Shown: positions 1 to 8,172, counted from the stretch's first letter. The stretch: DNA of 31,671 bases from CAYTOJ01 sp964439415 (GCA_964439415.1 CAYTOJ010000003.1:1-31671); one strand, 5' to 3'. A program made the numbers and translations. Notes: generated from the sequence alone by a model not told the origin.

Positions 1-812
1 AGCATATGGGCGGTTGCGCTGTAGTGTTCGCCGGTTTTCTCATCCGCCCTGGTGAAGCCTTCCTCGTAGTTCAGCAGCAATGCCTCGTGCGAGCTGTAGA
101 ATACCGCTTCTTTCAACTGCTGGACTTCATCCAGATTCAAAGTGCTGGCCTCAATGAATTGCAGGCATTCGCTTATTCTGTCCACCATGTCCTGGAAGCG
201 GCGGCCTTGCGCGGAATTCTCCACAAAGTCCAGGTTCCAGTTATTGATATGCCGCAGCGATGCATAGTCCCCCTTCGCCAGTGAACGCAGGAAGTTAAGC
301 GTTGCCGCTGACTGATAATAAACTCTGATTAGCCTTTCCGGGTCTGCGACACGCCCTTCTGCGCTGAAGTCCATCCCGTTGACCATATCACCGCGATAGG
401 CCGGCAGTTTCACGCCGTCCAGTTCCTCAATATCGCTGGAGCGCGGCTTGGCGAACTGCCCCGCGATGCGCCCAACTTTCACCACCTGACAGCCCGCGCC
501 GTACATAAGCGCCACTGTCATCTGCAGCATGACGCGCATGTAGCTTTTCAAGTTTCTCTCATTAAACTCAGCGAAGCTCTCCGCACAATCCCCGCCTTGC
601 AGAAGGAATGCCCTGCCTTCAGCCACTTTAGCCAGTTCCGCTTTCAGGTTTTTTATCTCCTGCGCGGTCACCAGGGATGGCAGGATTTTCAGCTCCCCCT
701 CCACCCTGCTAAGTGCCTCAGAATCCTGATACAATGGCTGCTGTTTTATCGGCATACCCCGCCAGGATGATGGCGACCACCCAGCAGATTCCGCAATCTT
801 CAAACTACTCAT
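1..812 (-). CDS. Class II 3-deoxy-7-phosphoheptulonate (DAHP) synthase, N-terminal part
   Basis: The reading frame starts at the ATG at 812 and runs off the window at base 1, giving about 270 residues of a family that is usually about 450 residues long. The enzyme condenses phosphoenolpyruvate with erythrose 4-phosphate, the first step of the shikimate pathway, in the cytoplasm. The class II (plant-type) hallmarks are visible: FLLQGGDCAESF at residues 69-80, with the metal-binding cysteine at 76, and KVGRIAGQFAKPRSS at 112-126, followed by YRGDMVNG at 139-146. The N-terminus (SPSSWRG, residues 13-19) matches the usual family start, which supports this ATG although no strong Shine-Dalgarno is seen. 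The C-terminal half is outside the window. Confidence 0.95.
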   Translation of the reverse strand, partial: MSSLKIAESAGWSPSSWRGMPIKQQPLYQDSEALSRVEGELKILPSLVTAQEIKNLKAELAKVAEGRAFLLQGGDCAESFAEFNERNLKSYMRVMLQMTVALMYGAGCQVVKVGRIAGQFAKPRSSDIEELDGVKLPAYRGDMVNGMDFSAEGRVADPERLIRVYYQSAATLNFLRSLAKGDYASLRHINNWNLDFVENSAQGRRFQDMVDRISECLQFIEASTLNLDEVQQLKEAVFYSSHEALLLNYEEGFTRADEKTGEHYSATAHM

Positions 813-1211
813 AATCAATTCTACAAAGGCTCTTACAGATTAAGTGGGGGATTGAAGAAATTCCAATGCTTTCGCGCTCTAAGAGGCTGGGTCGATTTCT
901 ACTAGTGCATGGCGAAAATGGTGGTTTTCGAGAACCGGAAGCGCAAGTGTACACAGAAGTACATGCGATTGGTAAGCGCAGAAAATTGCCATTTGCAGCA
1001 AGCAATAGTAGAAATCGACCCAGCCTCTACACCCAAGCTTAAAGTATATATATAGCCGCCCTACTGCAAGATTTGTTTTTCACATGCCGTTCCACTTCGT
1101 TCTAGAAACAGGGAGGGAAACAAAAGTTTAATTTGTATTAAGTGGTTAATGTTGGATAATTCTGTGTTCGCACATGGCAATAAGGCACTGCGTTATCAGA
1201 ATTAAACTAAA
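813..1211. other. Divergent intergenic region carrying a long palindromic element
   Basis: About 400 bp separate the DAHP synthase start from the 539-residue unknown gene. The middle is filled by the family A palindromic element (882-1028). The flanks are AT-rich and must hold both promoters, but I cannot assign convincing -35/-10 boxes. No RNA gene is recognised. Confidence 0.6.
882..1028 (+). repeat. Family A palindromic element, copy 1 (147 bp)
   Basis: The ends form a perfect 23-bp inverted repeat (882-904 with 1006-1028; the left arm begins AGAGGCTGGG). The interior shares a core with three other copies in the window: CAAGTGTAC, four variable bases, then AAGTACATGCG. Read on the plus strand, the core encodes KCTQKYMR, matching KCTGKYMR in copies 2 and 3. 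A small open frame starts at the ATG at 909 and reads through the right arm. The element lies in a divergent promoter region. It resembles Rickettsia palindromic elements in size and style, but I cannot assign it to a named family. Confidence 0.8.
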
Positions 1212-2831
1212 ATGCCGCCACAAAACCGCTACCAAAACACAACAGGTGATGAAAGCCATCAGGAACTTATAGATAGAGCCGTCACTGAATTAGGGATGGA
1301 TGAATCTCTGGCAACAGAACTCTCCAAAGTGGATGCAGAAAGCAGCGTGGGTGGCAGGCGTTTGGAGTTGGGAAGAACACTCCTGAGAGCCATGCTAACG
1401 CATGACAATCAAATTATATGGAATTCATTTAACAGCCTGCAACGGGTCGAATCCAGCCTGACGGGTCAGGACGCATTGATAGATTCGATACGGGAGGAAG
1501 TAACCAGGCAATACTATAATAACCTGGATACTCTTGTTGAACAGGGAGTAACCGAGTTAGGTATAAACAGGCCTCTGGCGGAATTAATCTCAAAAATAGG
1601 GGATAGAAGCCTCGGTGGATCAGGCAGGGGAGAGAGGCTTCTGCAAGCCTTTTTTGAGCATGATAACCTATCAATAGGGCAGTTATTTCGACGCATACAA
1701 GAGCAGGATGGCGATAGTCTGGATTACATTGCAAAGCAAATTCCAGGTAGCGATAAAGCTCCGGTATCCGCAAAAGACCTGCTAGTGTTGATCGAACTTG
1801 AAGTTGAAAGGCAGAAGGAGCTTAACAGAACGCAGAATAAAGATTCAAGTTATCTTGCTACCGCTTACCCCTGGCAGCCAATAAAACTAGGCTTTGAAAT
1901 GGATGCTGATAAATTAAGCTCTGAGGATCGTGAGAAGCTGCATGACTTTATTAAAGACGATAAATGCCAGGTGCATTATCGCGGCGCATCCTCAGGCTTG
2001 TGCCGAGAAATCGCAAAAATATACACTCAGCGTTTAGCCGATAATTATGAGTGGAATATAAGGGGAGAAGGCATAGACCCCTACGAGATTGGTTACTACA
2101 CCAGCTTAAGCAATATAAACGAAATAGACCAAGAATTTCTTGAGAAATATAGCCTTTTCAGTGGATTGCCACGATTACAGCGACTGAATATTTTTAATGG
2201 ATGTGCAATTCGTGATGGTGTTTGTAATGTTATAATAGCTTCCCCATTATGGGACTGTATTAGAGACAGAGGTAAATACTTAAAATCTCGTTGTGCAGAT
2301 ATAGCAACGGAAGCTGGCTGGACTGAGGATAACGGTAATTGGAAGATTAATAAAGCATCCCTAAACCTGGAGAATATTAACTTTCTGGAGCAAAATAACA
2401 TACCCCAGAAAACGGAGAATGGTTATACCTGTTTTTATGTAAAATCATCAACCAGTGACCCACAACCAACTGTTTCAGCCCAATATTTTTTGCGTGACGG
2501 TATAGAAAAAGAGCAAGATATTCTTAAACAACGTAAGTATTGGGTGACTAATTATAATCGCATGGCTAGTGTGTATAGGTGGAACTATGAGGATGGTAAT
2601 TACTCAATTGCGGTTAGAGATGTTCATCCTAAAGATCGAGACTTGCTAAAGCAAGCAGGGGCAATGACATGTAATGATGCAGAATCTCCGTTACATGGCC
2701 AATTTATCATTAGGAAAAACTCACCTGTTTATACGCAATTAGAAAATCTTAGAGGCCAAGCGGCTGAGCAGTTTGACCCATTAATATCGGAACAGGATAT
2801 TAGTAAGCCTCGCAGCGGCATTGTCGGTTGA
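1212..2831 (+). CDS. Unknown protein with tandem N-terminal modules (539 aa)
   Basis: I do not recognise this protein. Residues about 21-79 and 110-163 are two copies of one module: AVTELGMDESLATELSKV against GVTELGINRPLAELISKI, each followed by a GG turn, an LL helix and a HDN motif. The remainder (about 210-539) is soluble-looking, with several Trp and Tyr and no evident membrane segment or signal peptide. The ATG is preceded by AT-rich sequence without a clear ribosome site. The stop codon abuts the hscB stop directly (2831/2832), so the genes converge with no gap. The gene occupies the place where hscA and fdx commonly follow hscB. A T4SS effector is conceivable but nothing shows it. Confidence 0.75.
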   Translation: MPPQNRYQNTTGDESHQELIDRAVTELGMDESLATELSKVDAESSVGGRRLELGRTLLRAMLTHDNQIIWNSFNSLQRVESSLTGQDALIDSIREEVTRQYYNNLDTLVEQGVTELGINRPLAELISKIGDRSLGGSGRGERLLQAFFEHDNLSIGQLFRRIQEQDGDSLDYIAKQIPGSDKAPVSAKDLLVLIELEVERQKELNRTQNKDSSYLATAYPWQPIKLGFEMDADKLSSEDREKLHDFIKDDKCQVHYRGASSGLCREIAKIYTQRLADNYEWNIRGEGIDPYEIGYYTSLSNINEIDQEFLEKYSLFSGLPRLQRLNIFNGCAIRDGVCNVIIASPLWDCIRDRGKYLKSRCADIATEAGWTEDNGNWKINKASLNLENINFLEQNNIPQKTENGYTCFYVKSSTSDPQPTVSAQYFLRDGIEKEQDILKQRKYWVTNYNRMASVYRWNYEDGNYSIAVRDVHPKDRDLLKQAGAMTCNDAESPLHGQFIIRKNSPVYTQLENLRGQAAEQFDPLISEQDISKPRSGIVG

Positions 2832-3335
2832 TTATGACTTATCTTCCAACACACTAACCCTCGCATTCTCCTCAAGGCGGGTGAGGAAGCGGGTGCGTTG
2901 GAAGTGGTTGAGGGCGGCGGTCAGGTTGCCTGCCGTTATAGCTTCTGCAAAATGCTGTAAGGCTTTTTCCTTCTCAGCGGCTATGTTTTTCGTGGCGGTG
3001 GTTATCTCCTCGCAGGTTTTAGCTTCTTCCAGAGTTTGCCCCAGCTCCATCATTTCCATCAGCAGGCAGGCAGGGCTTTTTGTTTTATCGTTCACATCCA
3101 CGCCGCGCAGCTTCAACATGTACTGAGCGCGCTGGATAGGATCGCGCAGAGTTTCAAAGCCGTCATTAACGGTGATGGACTGGTTTAGCGCGTAAATTTT
3201 CTGTTCCTGCGGGGCGTTTATAAAACGGTCGGGGTGGTATTTTATTTGCAAGTCAAGATAAGCTTTCTCAAGGGTGCTTTGATCTACATTATAATCATCT
3301 TTAAGCCCGAAAATCTGAAAGTAATTATCGGACAT
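2832..3335 (-). CDS. hscB: Fe-S cluster co-chaperone HscB
   Basis: HscB is the J-protein that brings IscU to the Hsp70 HscA for release of the nascent Fe-S cluster. The 167-residue frame begins MSDNYFQIFGL, which is the family start. The J-domain motif HPD is at residues 34-36 and the C-terminal three-helix IscU-binding region follows. An upstream in-frame extension to 3386 exists, but it is encoded by a palindromic repeat and is not part of the family, so I take the ATG at 3335. It is the third gene of iscU-iscA-hscB. Its start codon lies inside the terminal arm of the family A element (3330-3472), which separates it from iscA. hscA does not follow. Confidence 0.93.
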   Translation of the reverse strand: MSDNYFQIFGLKDDYNVDQSTLEKAYLDLQIKYHPDRFINAPQEQKIYALNQSITVNDGFETLRDPIQRAQYMLKLRGVDVNDKTKSPACLLMEMMELGQTLEEAKTCEEITTATKNIAAEKEKALQHFAEAITAGNLTAALNHFQRTRFLTRLEENARVSVLEDKS

Positions 3336-3472
3336 GTCTATTAACTCTACTTCTGCGGCAAATTTGCTTGTCGCTGTGCTTCTCAAAACGCATGTACTTA
3401 CCAGTACACTTGCCTTTCTGCGATGCTCGCTTCGCGCACTTTACTCGCATAAGCGAGTTAATAACAATGTCC
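3330..3472 (-). repeat. Family A palindromic element, copy 2, between iscA and hscB
   Basis: The 127-bp core 3337-3463 matches the copy inside the glycosyltransferase gene (7306-7432) at all but one position. The core ends are inverted (ATTAACTC and GAGTTAAT). The pairing continues outside the core with bases specific to this copy: GGACAT at 3330-3335 and ATGTCC at 3467-3472. On the minus strand the core encodes INSLMRVKCAKRASQKGK, then CTGKYMRFEKHS. The hscB ATG (3333-3335) is part of the outer arm. Confidence 0.9.
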
Positions 3473-3478
3473 TTCATT

Positions 3479-3508
3479 ATTTCTGGCTTCCGGTTTCTGG
3501 CTTCTGAT
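3479..3508. repeat. Heptad-like low-complexity repeat (TCTGGCTTCCGGTTTC type)
   Basis: A run of TTCTGGCTTCCGGTTTCTGG followed by CTTCTGATT lies just beyond the iscA stop codon. It is built from about 7-base units (TCTGGCT, TCCGGTT, TCTGGCT, TCTGATT). The same word family recurs at about 19823-19848 (virB9 signal peptide), 24903-24956 (start of the 796-residue gene) and 30134-30175 (mepA signal peptide). Confidence 0.7.
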
Positions 3509-3850
3509 TCAAACATGAAAGCTTTTGCCGCAGCCGCATTTGCCTTTCTCGTTGGGATTAATGAAGGTAAAACCGCTTTTAAGTTTATCCTGCACGAAGT
3601 CCATCTCTGTTCCCAGCAGAAACATGGTGGCTTTTGGGTCAATCAGAACTTTAAAGTCTGTGCCATCCACATTCACCACTTCATCGAATTTCCCTACTTC
3701 ATCCGCATATTCAATAGTGTAGGATAATCCGCTGCACCCTGCGGTTTTAAGCCCCACCTTAATTCCCGCTGATGGCTTGCCACGCTGCTTTAGCAACTGC
3801 GCTATACGTGTTTTTGCCGCTTCAGTAATGGTAATTGGGGTAGCAGACAT
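3509..3850 (-). CDS. iscA: Iron-sulfur assembly protein IscA
   Basis: This is an A-type Fe-S carrier of 113 residues, the normal length. The three conserved cysteines are present: Cys39 in KTAGCSG, and Cys105 and Cys107 in the C-terminal CGCGKSF. It delivers iron or clusters to apoproteins, acting after IscU. The start ATG is at 3850, five bases after the iscU stop, consistent with one transcript. The stop is followed by heptad-like repeat DNA and then the family A element, which split it from hscB. Confidence 0.95.
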   Translation of the reverse strand: MSATPITITEAAKTRIAQLLKQRGKPSAGIKVGLKTAGCSGLSYTIEYADEVGKFDEVVNVDGTDFKVLIDPKATMFLLGTEMDFVQDKLKSGFTFINPNEKGKCGCGKSFHV

Positions 3851-3855
3851 GGCTT

Positions 3856-4254
3856 TTATGCTGCTTCCTGCTTGTCGCTGCGTTTACTCATATAATCCTC
3901 TATCGCGGCTTTAATGGCATCCTCAGCCAGCACTGAGCAATGGATTTTAACAGGCGGCAGGGCGAGATATTCCGCAATCTGAGTATTTTTAATTGCCATG
4001 GCATCATCAATGCTTTTGCCCTTAACCCACTCGGTAATAAGTGAACTTGAGGCTATGGCAGAGCCGCAGCCGAAGGTTTTGAACTTCGCATCCTCAATCA
4101 CGCCGTCATCGTTCACGCGGATTTGCAGCTTCATCACGTCACCACATGCAGGCGCACCTACAAGGCCGGTTCCCACCATCTCATCGTTTTTATCCAATGA
4201 TCCGATGTTGCGGGGATTCTCGTAATGATCAATCACCTGTTCGCTATATGCCAT
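3856..4254 (-). CDS. iscU: Fe-S cluster scaffold protein IscU
   Basis: IscU is the scaffold on which IscS-derived sulfur and iron form the cluster. The 132-residue protein has the three ligand cysteines Cys37, Cys63 and Cys106, the assisting Asp39 (GAPACGD) and His105. The HscA-recognition motif LPPVK is at 99-103. It is the first gene of the local isc operon; iscR and iscS are not upstream, where the divergent SRP RNA and dnaX lie instead. Presence of the LPPVK motif implies that HscA is encoded elsewhere in the genome. Confidence 0.96.
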   Translation of the reverse strand: MAYSEQVIDHYENPRNIGSLDKNDEMVGTGLVGAPACGDVMKLQIRVNDDGVIEDAKFKTFGCGSAIASSSLITEWVKGKSIDDAMAIKNTQIAEYLALPPVKIHCSVLAEDAIKAAIEDYMSKRSDKQEAA

Positions 4255-4285
4255 TTTTAATCCCTTTTGCTTACCTGACTGGATT

Positions 4286-4318
4286 AGTATACTTATACTG
4301 TATTATATAATCTTTCAA
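4286..4318 (-). promoter_or_regulatory. Putative promoter/operator of the isc operon
   Basis: On the minus strand TTGAAA (4313-4318) could be a -35 box and TATAAG (4292-4297) a -10 box, with a short 15-bp spacing. A perfect 6-bp inverted repeat with a 2-bp spacer (AGTATACTTATACT, 4286-4299) overlaps the -10. It could be an operator for an Fe-S or iron regulator. No regulator gene is adjacent, so this is a weak call. Confidence 0.35.
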
Positions 4319-4387
4319 GTGGTAGAGGTTATTTGCAGATTTTTTATCTCGAAAAATCTTGCGCGGGGCGCTGCTTGATGTATTGTC

Positions 4388-4486
4388 TGAGTCTGCTGGC
4401 AGCGGGTGGCGCTGTCGCCAACCCGGTCAGGCCCGAAAGGGAGCAGCCGTAACGATCTAGCGCCGGGTCGCTGTCCAGCTTTTTCT
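4388..4486 (+). ncRNA. ffs: Signal recognition particle RNA (small bacterial type)
   Basis: The conserved SRP RNA domain IV hairpin is clear: the GGTCAGGCCCGAAAGGGAGCA segment lies at 4425-4445, followed by GCCGTAACG. Outer pairing is also present: GCTGGCAGCG (4395-4404) against CGCTGTCCAGC (4469-4479), then a run of T residues. The RNA binds Ffh to target membrane proteins co-translationally. It sits directly upstream of dnaX, a common bacterial arrangement. The exact 5' end is uncertain by several bases. Confidence 0.92.
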
Positions 4487-4500
4487 CTACAAGGTTTACA

Positions 4501-6144
4501 ATGCTCAATCAATACAGGGCGTTAGCCCGGAAATACCGCCCCACTAAATTATCGGAACTGGTTGGCCAGGAAGCACTGCAAAAAGTGCTCCGCAATTCCA
4601 TTGAGCAGGGCAGAGTGCATCATGCTTACCTTTTTACCGGCATCAGGGGCGTGGGCAAAACCACCACCGCCCGGATTATCGCCCGCTCCCTGAACTGCCT
4701 TCAGGGGTCAACTGTTGAGCCTTGCGGCACTTGCGATTTCTGCACCGGCATAGCGGAAGACCGCCTGATGGATGTGATAGAGATAGACGCCGCCAGCCGC
4801 ACCGGCGTGGGGGACATCCGCGAGATTATAGAAAACTCGCGCTATCTACCTGTCGCAGCCAAGTATAAAATATATATCATAGATGAAGTTCACATGTTAT
4901 CCGCCAGCGCATTCAACGCGCTACTGAAAACGCTGGAGGAACCGCCGCCGCATGTGAAATTTATTCTTGCCACTACGGAAATCCGCAAGATTCCCCTGAC
5001 TATCATATCACGTTGTCAGCGCTTTGATTTAAAGCGTGTGCCATCAGAGAAGATGACAGAGCACCTGAAAAATATCTGCACAAGTGAGGGCGCAAGTGTG
5101 GAGGATGCAGCTCTGGCAATTATCTACCGCGCATCGGAGGGTTCAGTGCGGGATGCGCTTTCAATGCTGGATCAGGCCATTGCAATGTCAGAAGGGGTGG
5201 TGACGGAAAATCTGGTTGCCTCCATGCTCGGCCTTGGCAGCGGCGTTAGAGCCTATGAACTGTTTGAGAAAATAGCCGCCGGGCAGACTTCTAATGCATT
5301 GAAACTGGCGGATGAAATGGCAGCGGCGGGTATGGAGCCTGCAACGCTTTTAAGTGAATTGATGAACGTGGCGGTTTCTCTCTCCCGTTGCAGGGCAGGG
5401 GGCGCAGCCTGCCTCCCCCCCATGCCGGAGGAGGAGCGCGGTATAATAGAAAGCCTGGCGGCGCGGCTTGGGGTGGCAAGGTTATCCGACCTCTGGCAGG
5501 CAATGGTGAAAAGCTATCAGGATTTGAAATTCGCCCATAATCCCGTACAGGCACTGCAAATGGCGGTTATCAGGCTATGCTATCTGGCAGGCCTGCCCAG
5601 CCTGGATAAGCTGACTATCAGCGGAGCCTCAGGTGCAGGCAGCGCAGCAGCCCCGCAATCATCACCCATCATACCACAGGCTACCCCTGTATCCACACCG
5701 CTAGCGGCATCTCCCGTTATATCCGCACCCCAGCCACGTGAAGTTCCCTCTACCCCAAGCACCCCAGCATCCTTGGAGATTACACGGATAAATTCCTTCG
5801 CTGAAATGGTAGCCATGTTTGAGCAAAACCGTGAGGGGTTAATGGCAAGTATGCTCAAGAACGATGTCAGGCCGGTTAGCTTCCAGCCAGGCCGCCTGGA
5901 GCTTAATCCATGTGGTAAACTGCCGCAGGACTTTTCCGAGAAATTAGCGCAGAAACTCCGCACCTGGACGGCGCAACCCTGGGAAATCGCCCTCACCAGC
6001 AATCCCGGCGGGGCTACCATAGCGGAAGAACACAAACGCAGGCAGGAAGATTTAAAAGCCGAAGTTATGCAGGATCCCAATGTTAAAATGGTGCTGGAGG
6101 CCTTCCCCACCGCTCAGTTAAAACAGGTTAAGATGGTTCATTAA
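4501..6144 (+). CDS. dnaX: DNA polymerase III subunit gamma/tau
   Basis: This is the clamp-loader ATPase, 547 residues. Walker A is GIRGVGKT (47-54), the zinc-binding cysteines are 66, 75, 78 and 81, Walker B is IIDEVHML (126-133), sensor 1 is ATTE (157-160) and the SRC motif is at 170-172. After about residue 375 comes a Pro/Ala/Ser-rich linker, then a C-terminal domain of the tau type ending in a helical segment (DPNVKMVLEAFP). AAGG lies 9 bases before the ATG. It follows the SRP RNA closely. I see no obvious A-rich frameshift site of the E. coli kind. recR and ybaB, frequent neighbours, do not follow. Confidence 0.96.
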   Translation: MLNQYRALARKYRPTKLSELVGQEALQKVLRNSIEQGRVHHAYLFTGIRGVGKTTTARIIARSLNCLQGSTVEPCGTCDFCTGIAEDRLMDVIEIDAASRTGVGDIREIIENSRYLPVAAKYKIYIIDEVHMLSASAFNALLKTLEEPPPHVKFILATTEIRKIPLTIISRCQRFDLKRVPSEKMTEHLKNICTSEGASVEDAALAIIYRASEGSVRDALSMLDQAIAMSEGVVTENLVASMLGLGSGVRAYELFEKIAAGQTSNALKLADEMAAAGMEPATLLSELMNVAVSLSRCRAGGAACLPPMPEEERGIIESLAARLGVARLSDLWQAMVKSYQDLKFAHNPVQALQMAVIRLCYLAGLPSLDKLTISGASGAGSAAAPQSSPIIPQATPVSTPLAASPVISAPQPREVPSTPSTPASLEITRINSFAEMVAMFEQNREGLMASMLKNDVRPVSFQPGRLELNPCGKLPQDFSEKLAQKLRTWTAQPWEIALTSNPGGATIAEEHKRRQEDLKAEVMQDPNVKMVLEAFPTAQLKQVKMVH

Positions 6145-6150
6145 TCATCT

Positions 6151-8172
6151 CTATTTCCGTTTTGTAGTATTACTCCTTGTAATCCCGTGTTTGGTTTTTT
6201 CCCAGTAGTGGGGGCGGGTGATGAGCTGCCAGAGCGCGATAAAGCTAGCCCAGGAATGCAGCAGCCAGTAAAGCGGAAAAAGAAAAATGCTGAGATGCAT
6301 TCTCCGCCAGCCGTTCTTTGAGGCGCTATAGGCTGCAATCAGCCAGTGGGCGATTATCCCTGCAAACAGGTTCAGCCACATCACATATTGCAGCGCGGGG
6401 GGAAGCCCGTTTATGGCGCTATCCGCCCCAAGCAGCCGCAAGCTGAGGACAATCCCCCACACTACAGGGGTGGAGAGGAACACCAGTGATGGGCCGCCAA
6501 TGAAAAGCTGGAAACCCAGAAAGCCCTTCCAGCCGATGTCCTGTAGTAAATCGCGGGGGGAGCGCATGTATACTATATATGTCTGCATATAACCCTTGAT
6601 CCAGCGGCTGCGCTGTTTGATCCAGATACTCAAGTTATTCGGTGCTTCCTCCAGAGTCAGTGAATCCAGCATCTGCGTTTTATAACCACGGCTGATGAAG
6701 CGTATGCCAAGCTCAGCGTCCTCAGTGACATTGAAGGGATCCCAGCCGCAGTTCTGCCGCAGGTGGCTCATGCGTATATGGTTGCTGGTTCCACCTAAAG
6801 GCAGGGGAAGCCCATAAGCTTCAATGCCTTTCAGCATAAAATCAAACCAGCAGGAGTATTCTATAGCGAACAGTTTTGTCAGCAGGTTTTCATTCCGGTT
6901 GAAGTAATTAAGGCGGCCTTGCAGGCAGGTCAGGTTTTCATCCGCCCGGAAGCGGAGGAGGGCTTTTTTAAGCTGCATTCTATCCGGCCTGTCTTCAGCA
7001 TCGTAGATGGTCAGAAACTCCCCCCGTGCGAAGGGAATCGCATAGTTGCAGGCTTTCGGCTTGGTGCGCGGCAGTGAGTCCGGCACGCGGATGATTTCAA
7101 AATAATCTTCCGGCCTGTTTTCCTTGATTGCCTCTATGGTGTCATGATCGGTTGCCTCCACCACCAGTTTTACATCCAGCCGATGCTTAGGGTAATCCAG
7201 CCGCCGGATGGAATTCAGGATACACGGCACAACTTCCCGCTCCTTATACAGCGGTATCAGAATGGTATATATGGGATAGTCTTTCGGCTCCATCTGAAGG
7301 GCATCTCTATTAACTCTACTTCTGCGGCAAATTTGCTTGTCGCTGTGCTTCTCAAAACGCATGTACTTACCAGTACACTTGCCTTTCTGCGATGCTCGCT
7401 TCGCGCACTTTGCTCGCATAAGCGAGTTAATAGAAGTGCCCTTGCATGGCTGAACATGCCCAGCTTTTCCACGGTTTCCTCGAATAGCACCAGCGGCAAA
7501 AATCAGGCTTTTGAAGCATATACTGGCGGCATAGACTATATTCAGAGCACCCAGCAGAAGGCTCAAAGTTATTCCCGGCAGACTCAGCACAAGCAGCACA
7601 AACAGACAGATCGGCACGCTAAGGCGGTTCCAGTCCATATTCTGCGCGATGTAACGGGCGGATATGTTCGGCTCCTGCTTCCAGAGGTCAAGCACCGCCC
7701 TCTCGCAGAGTTCCCGCCCGAACAGTTTGGTTAGCGTATCTAAAACATCCCGCCTGGAGCCGATTATAAAAGTATGCCTTGGATATCTGCTGCTCGCCCA
7801 TTTTATAATTTCAGGGTTGATTCCAGCAGTCAGAATCTCTACCTTTTTCCCACGTTTGCGATATGGTACGCAGTAAAACCTGAGATAATTACTCAGCTCC
7901 TGTGGGCTGGAGAGTAGTGCATCAGCCTCTGTCAGAACATTTTTGAATGATTCATAATTCCACTGGCTGGCCAGCACCTGCGCAATATCAAACTGCCTGG
8001 CCTTACCCGCCGCACTTAAAATATCACCCAGCAGGCCGCCGTAACGCTTCTGTTGCAGTAAAGCACTGCTCAAATCATCATCACTGATGAATGCGTTTTG
8101 CTGAAGAATCTTTCCCAACCGTGAATGGTCGGCTGTATCGGGCGTAGTGCTCAGTTCTAAAATGTGCGCCAT
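6151..8172 (-). CDS. Membrane glycosyltransferase family 2, processive type, with in-frame repeat insertion
   Basis: The 673-residue protein has three parts. Residues 18-75 resemble the N-terminal domain of GspE/MshE-type ATPases (LGKILQQ, SSALLQQ, LLGDIL). Two membrane spans lie at about 184-228. A GT-A catalytic domain follows from 300, then about four membrane spans. Catalytic motifs of processive GT2 enzymes such as cellulose synthase are present: YDAED (390-394), TED (483-485) and QRSRW (520-524). It would polymerise or transfer a sugar at the inner membrane. Residues 244-292 are encoded by a family A element inserted in frame between the membrane spans and the GT domain. The start overlaps the upstream barrel gene by 16 bp. 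The gene pair recalls xagA/xagB of xanthomonads, but I do not assert the symbol. Confidence 0.9.
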   Translation of the reverse strand: MAHILELSTTPDTADHSRLGKILQQNAFISDDDLSSALLQQKRYGGLLGDILSAAGKARQFDIAQVLASQWNYESFKNVLTEADALLSSPQELSNYLRFYCVPYRKRGKKVEILTAGINPEIIKWASSRYPRHTFIIGSRRDVLDTLTKLFGRELCERAVLDLWKQEPNISARYIAQNMDWNRLSVPICLFVLLVLSLPGITLSLLLGALNIVYAASICFKSLIFAAGAIRGNRGKAGHVQPCKGTSINSLMRAKCAKRASQKGKCTGKYMRFEKHSDKQICRRSRVNRDALQMEPKDYPIYTILIPLYKEREVVPCILNSIRRLDYPKHRLDVKLVVEATDHDTIEAIKENRPEDYFEIIRVPDSLPRTKPKACNYAIPFARGEFLTIYDAEDRPDRMQLKKALLRFRADENLTCLQGRLNYFNRNENLLTKLFAIEYSCWFDFMLKGIEAYGLPLPLGGTSNHIRMSHLRQNCGWDPFNVTEDAELGIRFISRGYKTQMLDSLTLEEAPNNLSIWIKQRSRWIKGYMQTYIVYMRSPRDLLQDIGWKGFLGFQLFIGGPSLVFLSTPVVWGIVLSLRLLGADSAINGLPPALQYVMWLNLFAGIIAHWLIAAYSASKNGWRRMHLSIFLFPLYWLLHSWASFIALWQLITRPHYWEKTKHGITRSNTTKRK
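7297..7443 (-). repeat. Family A palindromic element, copy 3, in frame inside the glycosyltransferase gene
   Basis: The 127-bp core (7306-7432) differs from copy 2 by one base (7412). Outer arms specific to this copy are AAGGGCA (7297-7303) and TGCCCTT (7437-7443). Arm to arm the segment is 147 bp, exactly 49 codons (residues 244-292), so the host frame is kept. The encoded peptide contains INSLMRAKCAKRASQKGK and then CTGKYMRFEKHS. It is rich in Lys and Arg and falls in a cytoplasmic linker. Confidence 0.92.

Noticed and set aside
3325..3642. 105-aa minus-strand open frame containing the KCTGKYMRFEKHS peptide
   Set aside because: It runs antisense-frame through iscA and then the family A element; only the repeat part has meaning and no independent start or ribosome site is seen.
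4315..4512. Open frame across the SRP RNA
   Set aside because: The conserved SRP RNA hairpin explains the sequence; the frame is fortuitous.
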